Assembly: GCA_030017475.1 (NCBI GenBank)
Contig: JASEIO010000035.1
Location: forward strand, 1 to 16,168
From: a bacterium
GTDB taxonomy: Bacteria; UBA9089; JASEIO01
DNA: 16,168 nt
Direction of reading: 5' to 3'
In this document: piece by piece, positions 11,977 through 16,168 of the stretch
Numbering within the stretch: the stretch's first letter is position 1
Layout of the letters: each line of letters opens with the position of its first letter
Translations under genes and position numbers: made by a program
Notes under the pieces: model-generated
Told to the model about the DNA's origin: nothing
Databases searched by the model: none
What the model saw: only the letters and a program-made list of their open reading frames with translations

Positions 11977-14952
11977 TTACCCCCTCTTCCTTACATCACA
12001 GAGGAATACCTTATACTCTGGAATCATAGTATTTGCGTCACCTACATGTGGGGTGAGGCAGTTAGCTGAGAAGCCTTGTACAATGCCACAATATCCATAG
12101 TGCCAGGGCATGCAAACCTGTTCCACCATCTTCCCATTCAACCTGAATGGTTTGATCCTATCTGTTACCAATGCATATGCCTCAATCTTACCTCGAGCAG
12201 ATACCACCTCTACCTTATCACCTGTTTTAATCCCTAACCTTTTCGCAAGGGATTTACTCATCTCTACAAACATATCTGGCATAAGCTCACACAGCCATGG
12301 TAAATTACGAGTCATTGCCCCTGACTGCCAGTGTTCTGAAACCCTATAGGTTGTAGCAATTATTGGATACCTCTTTGGACTACCATAGACATCAACCTCA
12401 GGTGTATCCCATATCTTAAATGTAGGATTATTCTGCTGCTTTGACAATAGGTTCTTGACTGGAGATTCCATAGGTTCATAATGTTCTGGGAATGGCCCAT
12501 CAGCCAAACCCATACCAAAAATCCCGGCATGTCCCTCTGGCTTCATGATAAATGGATGCTTTTCCTCTGGTGGCCAACCACCATCAGGTACATCTCCAAT
12601 CCATTTTGTCTCAGGACCTGTCCATTTAACTACATACTTAGCTGGGTTCCATGGTTTACCTGTAGGATCGCAGGAGGCTCTGTTATAAATAATTCTCCGA
12701 TTAACTGGCCAACACCAGGCCCAGGCAGGATATAATCCAATCTTGTTAGGTGCATCCTTTAAACTACGACGAGCTGCCATATTACCTTCTTCAGTATAGC
12801 TACCACAGTAAAGCCAATTGCCGGAACAGGTAGAACCATCATCCTTAAGTTCTTCAAAACTTGAAAGTAGTTTACCAGTTGCCATCACATAGCCATTTAT
12901 CTCCTTAGCTACCTTATGGGCATCTGGCTCCTCGCCATAATCCCAATTCAGGTCAAGGATAGGTTCTGGAAATGTAGCTCTCAAATCTTTCTCATAGAGT
13001 GCCTTAACCTCTTTGTAGATCTTGTCCAATATCCAGAGATCCTCTTTTGCATCACCTGGTGGATCAACTGCCTTATATCTCCATTGACTCCATCTCCCTG
13101 AATTTGTAATACTTCCCTCTTTCTCCATAGAGGCTGCTGCGGGTAATAGGAATACCTCTGTTTTAACCTCTGCAGGGTTAACCCCTGGGGCCTTCCAAAA
13201 TGTTGCGGTTTCTGTCTCCCATAGATCCATAACTACCATCCAATCTAAATGCCCTAATGCCTTCCGTTCCATTGTAACATTTGGTCCGCAAACCGCTGGA
13301 TTCTGTCCAAATACAAGTAAACCTTTTATCACGTCTTTGTACATTGCCTCAAATAGGGAAATCCAGCTATAATCTGCTTCCCTTTTTGGAAGGTATTGAT
13401 AGCAGAAATCATTAGCCTTTTGTGCCTTATCTCCATAGAATGCCTTTAATAGTGAAACTATGTATTTTGGTGTATGCTGCCACCAATTAGCTGACTTTGG
13501 ATCCTTTGATTCTGGTGTCCATTTTCTAATGTATGCAGCTAAATCTACATTTTCAGAGGTGGGGCACTTCAAATAACCAGGTAAGATGTGGAAAAGGATG
13601 GCGTGGTCAGTCGAACCCTGTACGTTTGACGCACCTCTTAATGTATTGATTCCTCCTCCAGCTACACCTATGTTACCCAATAGAAGCTGTAGGATAGCAT
13701 AGGACCTTATGTTTTGAGTACCATGGGTATGTTGTGTGGTACCCATAGCATACATTATTGTACCAGCTTTTCCTACTTTACCTGTTGCACAATAGGTCTT
13801 TGCTATCTCTAAGTAAACATCCTTTGGTGTACCAGTAATCTTACATACTGTATCTATATCGTAGCGGGAAAAGTGTTTCTTTAGAAGCTGAAATACACAA
13901 TCCTTATCTTCTAATGTCTTATCTTCCTTTGGAATACCATGCTCATCCAACTGATACCTCCATGTAGATTTATCATACATCCTTTTTTCCTCATTGTATC
14001 CAGAGAACAAACCATTCTCAAAGGAAAACTTGGGGTCGATTAAGAATGGTGCATTGGTGTATTCTGCGACATACTCCTTGTGATAAAGCTCATTCTGCAG
14101 ACAATAGTTGATTATCCCCCCAATAAAGGCTATGTCTGTTCCAGGACGTAGTGGTGCATAGATATCAGCTTTACTCGAAGTTCTGGTAAATCTTGGATCA
14201 ACTGAGATAAGCTTTGCCCCATTTTCCTTTGCCTTTGTTATCCATTTGAATGATATGGGATGGTTCTCGGCTGCATTTGAGCCAATTATCATAATGCAAT
14301 CTGAGTTTCCAATATCGATCCAGTGATTGGTCATTGCGCCTCTACCAAACGATTCTGTCAAACCGGCGACAGTAGAGGAGTGGCATAGACGTGCCTGATG
14401 TTCTAAGTAGACTATACCTAAAGCACGAGACAGTTTTGTAACCAGATAGCACTCTTCATTATTTAAGGCAGCTCCACCTATACAAGCAATAGCCTCAACC
14501 CTATTTACAACCCTGCCTTTTTCATCCTTTTCGATGAAATTCTTGTCTCTTGTTGACTTTATTCTTCTTGCAATCCTCGGTAATGCCCAATCCCATGACT
14601 TCTTTTCCCAATTAGATGAGCCAGGTGCACGATACAAGACATGCGTCAGCCTTCTTTTATTGTTCGCTACTTGATATAATGCACTACCCTTACTGCATAA
14701 GGCACCTTGATTAATTGGATGATCTGGATCCCCTTCAATGTTGATTACCCTGTTATCTTGGGAGGTTACAATCTGACCACAGCCAACTGCACAATATGGA
14801 CATATAGTAGTTGTCTCTCTTCCATATTTAATCCTTAGATCTTTGGCATAAACCTTAGTTGGGGAAAGATCGAAAAGACTTAAATTGTTGAATAGAAGTC
14901 CTGCTGTGGTAGCTGATGAAACCTTTAAAAAACCACGTCTTGAAATTTCCAT
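11977..14952 (-). CDS. Formate dehydrogenase catalytic (alpha) subunit, FdnG-like, Cys type, Tat-exported
   Basis: Oxidises formate to CO2 at a bis-pterin molybdenum or tungsten site. It is 991 aa, against 1015 for E. coli FdnG, and alignable over its length. A Tat signal opens the protein (SRRGFLKV, residues 4-11, then a hydrophobic stretch and a VYA cleavage-like site near 34-36), so it acts outside the cytoplasm. The N-terminal [4Fe-4S] ligands are Cys51/54/58/86, followed by Lys88. The active-site residue that is selenocysteine in FdnG is Cys190 here (QARLCHSST, TGC codon), followed by His191. FGRGAMTNHW (202-211) and DPRFTRTSSKADIYAPLRPG are family hallmarks. No in-frame TGA occurs. The gene lies 80 bp after fdhE, with AAGGA three bases before the ATG, and is followed at once by the beta gene. 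The substrate call is strong from the FdnG likeness and fdhE context. Confidence 0.93.
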   Translation of the reverse strand: MEISRRGFLKVSSATTAGLLFNNLSLFDLSPTKVYAKDLRIKYGRETTTICPYCAVGCGQIVTSQDNRVINIEGDPDHPINQGALCSKGSALYQVANNKRRLTHVLYRAPGSSNWEKKSWDWALPRIARRIKSTRDKNFIEKDEKGRVVNRVEAIACIGGAALNNEECYLVTKLSRALGIVYLEHQARLCHSSTVAGLTESFGRGAMTNHWIDIGNSDCIMIIGSNAAENHPISFKWITKAKENGAKLISVDPRFTRTSSKADIYAPLRPGTDIAFIGGIINYCLQNELYHKEYVAEYTNAPFLIDPKFSFENGLFSGYNEEKRMYDKSTWRYQLDEHGIPKEDKTLEDKDCVFQLLKKHFSRYDIDTVCKITGTPKDVYLEIAKTYCATGKVGKAGTIMYAMGTTQHTHGTQNIRSYAILQLLLGNIGVAGGGINTLRGASNVQGSTDHAILFHILPGYLKCPTSENVDLAAYIRKWTPESKDPKSANWWQHTPKYIVSLLKAFYGDKAQKANDFCYQYLPKREADYSWISLFEAMYKDVIKGLLVFGQNPAVCGPNVTMERKALGHLDWMVVMDLWETETATFWKAPGVNPAEVKTEVFLLPAAASMEKEGSITNSGRWSQWRYKAVDPPGDAKEDLWILDKIYKEVKALYEKDLRATFPEPILDLNWDYGEEPDAHKVAKEINGYVMATGKLLSSFEELKDDGSTCSGNWLYCGSYTEEGNMAARRSLKDAPNKIGLYPAWAWCWPVNRRIIYNRASCDPTGKPWNPAKYVVKWTGPETKWIGDVPDGGWPPEEKHPFIMKPEGHAGIFGMGLADGPFPEHYEPMESPVKNLLSKQQNNPTFKIWDTPEVDVYGSPKRYPIIATTYRVSEHWQSGAMTRNLPWLCELMPDMFVEMSKSLAKRLGIKTGDKVEVVSARGKIEAYALVTDRIKPFRLNGKMVEQVCMPWHYGYCGIVQGFSANCLTPHVGDANTMIPEYKVFLCDVRKRG

Positions 14953-15032
14953 CTTTCCTTTACACCCCTCTTTTTTAACCCAAGAGATTGCAAGATTAAT
15001 AAAATGGGTTGAAATCTGTGTAATATGTGGAT

Positions 15033-15926
15033 TTAATTCAAGATTCTCGTACTACCTGATGTGTATCCTTCCTTTTCTGCCAATATATCTAAATATATGG
15101 TAGCAATATCTTCAATAGATAGTATGACATCTTTATCTTCAGATAATTTTCTTTCATCAACAGTTTTGATATATCTCTTACACCTATCGCAAACATCTAT
15201 CCTATAAGGACTTTCATCTTCTACAAAAAAGAATCTTAAACTGCGCTGTTCTTCATTATTGCAAAAAGGACACTTCAATCTATTAAATGACCAGGTCATC
15301 CCACAAAGTGCGCATTGTAAAATCCTTTTTCCTTCTTCTCTTCTTAGAGCGGCCATGAAAGGTTCTCTACCACAAACAGGACAAAAACCTCGCAGCCACA
15401 AATCATCCCTTACCTTACCTTTTAAACGAGAAGCTATCAGTTCAAAGAAGGGGCGAGTTAAATTTACGGCTATAAAAAGGATGGTGTTTTTCGGAATGCC
15501 CACCTTTTCTGAAAGAAGATTGAAATATTCCAAATCAAAAGATACGGTATACCTAATTAGATCTTTTAAATTTAGTCTATTATCCTTCTCAGCCTCTACA
15601 AGGCGCATAATCTCTTTTTCTTTACCATCATGGTTTAATATAACCTGACAGATCTTATCAAATAAACTTTTTAGATGCCCTTTCTGTAATTTTACCTCAT
15701 TAAGCGTCACAAGAGGTAATCCTTTCTCAATTCTTTTATTTGCACTCCTTTTATTGATAGAGGGGAAAATCTCTTCTTTATCTAAACTATTCTTCTCTTC
15801 AAACTGAACCTTAATAAGCTCCTTGTATAAACTAATATGGTCTTTTGAAACATATTCTAAATCCTTTAAGTCCTCTAATCTCCTTTCAATACTTCTAAAG
15901 GTTAATCTCTTTCCTTTTAATCCCAC
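15033..15926 (-). CDS. fdhE: Formate dehydrogenase accessory protein FdhE
   Basis: A cytoplasmic maturation factor for Tat-exported formate dehydrogenases, thought to bind the catalytic subunit before export. The 297-aa length fits the family (309 in E. coli). The C-terminal half carries the iron-binding cysteine pairs: CPVC 182-185, CALC 205-208, CPFC 219-222 and CDRC 246-249, with the FdhE-like GREPFMAAL after the first pair. The N-terminal half is helical and charged. Translation starts at GTG 15926, six bases after AGGAG. It is the first gene of the formate dehydrogenase run, directly behind the promoter, so the chaperone would be made before its client. No fdhD is visible in the window. 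Confidence 0.92.
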   Translation of the reverse strand: MGLKGKRLTFRSIERRLEDLKDLEYVSKDHISLYKELIKVQFEEKNSLDKEEIFPSINKRSANKRIEKGLPLVTLNEVKLQKGHLKSLFDKICQVILNHDGKEKEIMRLVEAEKDNRLNLKDLIRYTVSFDLEYFNLLSEKVGIPKNTILFIAVNLTRPFFELIASRLKGKVRDDLWLRGFCPVCGREPFMAALRREEGKRILQCALCGMTWSFNRLKCPFCNNEEQRSLRFFFVEDESPYRIDVCDRCKRYIKTVDERKLSEDKDVILSIEDIATIYLDILAEKEGYTSGSTRILN

Positions 15927-15958
15927 AAGTCACTCCTTTTTGAGGAAAAAACTTTTTT

Positions 15959-15987
15959 ACTCTACCATATTATTCCCCTTTTGTCAA
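15959..15987 (-). promoter_or_regulatory. Sigma-70-like promoter of the formate dehydrogenase operon
   Basis: On the minus strand a perfect TTGACA (15987-15982), a 17-bp spacer and TAGAGT (15964-15959, four of six) lie 33 bases upstream of the fdhE GTG. The next recognisable minus-strand promoter is after tatC, so this one may drive the whole nine-gene run. The weak -10 box is consistent with activation by a regulator. Confidence 0.6.
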
Positions 15988-16005
15988 GTTTTTTCTCTTT
16001 TTTGA

Positions 16006-16021
16006 CGTTCTCATGAGAACG
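16006..16021. promoter_or_regulatory. 16-bp perfect palindrome, candidate operator upstream of fdhE
   Basis: CGTTCTCATGAGAACG is its own reverse complement and is centred about 26 bp upstream of the fdhE -35 box. It has no T-run on either side in the direction of transcription, so it is not an intrinsic terminator. A weaker inverted repeat, AACGG (16018-16022) and CCGTT (16036-16040), overlaps its edge. The half-site TTCTC does not match the FNR or CRP boxes I know. Placement suggests a dimeric regulator acting on the formate genes or on a divergent neighbour. Confidence 0.5.
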
Positions 16022-16081
16022 GTGGCTATTGTTGTCCGTTGCTTTTGCCCTTTGCTCACACCTCAAGATTTAACCTCTTAA

Positions 16082-16110
16082 TTGACATCTACCTGAGAAA
16101 ATAATATTCC
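16082..16110 (+). promoter_or_regulatory. Possible divergent promoter reading out of the window
   Basis: TTGACA at 16082-16087 is followed, 17 bp later, by TATTCC (16105-16110), a poor -10 box; TAATAT lies a few bases earlier at shorter spacing. It would direct transcription to the right, away from fdhE. The gene it would serve is outside the window, so the call is tentative. Confidence 0.22.
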
Positions 16111-16168
16111 TATCCCAAGTTCATGACTTCAAAAAATAAGTTCTGTAAAATCAATGGGTTACAACTTC

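Noticed and set aside
14370-14400. SECIS element for selenocysteine in the formate dehydrogenase
   Set aside because: The active-site codon is TGC, not TGA, and no in-frame TGA interrupts the gene, so no SECIS is needed.
14970-15020. Inverted repeat AACCCA/TGGGTT between fdhE and the formate dehydrogenase alpha gene as a terminator or riboswitch
   Set aside because: Only six base pairs with a 22-nt loop and no U-run; too weak to call.
15980-16070. Minus-strand 29-codon frame (VSKGQKQR...) as a leader peptide for fdhE
   Set aside because: It runs through the -35 box and palindrome, so it would lie upstream of the predicted transcription start; its ribosome site spacing is also poor.
16013-16081. 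Short plus-strand frame starting ATG AGA ACG, 22 codons
   Set aside because: It starts inside the palindrome, has no ribosome site, and overlaps the regulatory region of fdhE.
16123-16168. Plus-strand ATG open to the window edge (MTSKNKFCKINGLQL)
   Set aside because: Only 15 codons are visible, with no Shine-Dalgarno and a start only a few bases after any plausible transcription start; it cannot be supported as a gene.
1-16168. CRISPR array, tRNA, rRNA, insertion sequence or prophage
   Set aside because: No repeated spacer pattern, cloverleaf, rRNA-like segment, transposase or phage gene was seen on either strand.

Overview
The window is AT-rich bacterial DNA, densely packed with genes, most of them on the minus strand. 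It carries c-type multiheme cytochromes with a NapC-type membrane anchor, a Tat-exported molybdenum/tungsten formate dehydrogenase, a Tat translocase and quinone-type prenyl genes. This points to a Gram-negative-type anaerobe or facultative respirer that runs electrons from formate through quinone and cytochromes. A Minf_1886-family protein (a family first described from Planctomycetes and Verrucomicrobia) and the cytochrome inventory would fit a planctomycete-, Nitrospirota- or Desulfobacterota-like lineage. The sequence alone does not fix the phylum.

Left end (1-1982, plus strand): a possible C-terminal scrap of an upstream gene, a UDP-N-acetylhexosamine-type dehydrogenase for surface polysaccharide, and a Minf_1886-family protein. 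The latter meets argH tail-to-tail over a perfect 12-bp palindrome that encodes Leu-Asn-Ile-stop on both strands.

Middle (1971-5341, minus strand): a transcription unit with a near-consensus sigma-70 promoter (5313-5341) reads a long-chain polyprenyl diphosphate synthase, tatA (probable TTG start, with its own internal promoter), a tetraheme c554-like cytochrome and a divergent argH.

Right part (5397-15987, minus strand): a roughly 10.5-kb co-oriented gene run starts at a TTGACA-N17-TAGAGT promoter, next to a 16-bp perfect palindrome. The order is fdhE, FdnG-like catalytic subunit (Cys in place of Sec, Tat signal), FdnH-like four-cluster subunit, GlcD-like flavoprotein, GlpC/GlcF-like iron-sulfur protein, an unrecognised 261-aa protein, a UbiA-family protein, a heptaheme NapC-type cytochrome, and tatC. 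No gamma subunit (FdnI cytochrome b) is present, so the heptaheme cytochrome is a candidate quinone link. tatC is split by a one-base shift in a run of nine T.

The most interesting reading is a formate-respiration module that packages catalytic subunits, maturation factor, Tat exporter parts, prenyl genes and an unusual electron-transfer set. Several members have lost or altered family hallmarks: the GlcD-like protein lacks the usual metal-site histidine motifs, the UbiA-like protein lacks the second Asp motif, the prenyl synthase has a shortened loop after its second Asp motif, and the sugar dehydrogenase has Arg-Arg where an NAD-selecting Asp normally sits.
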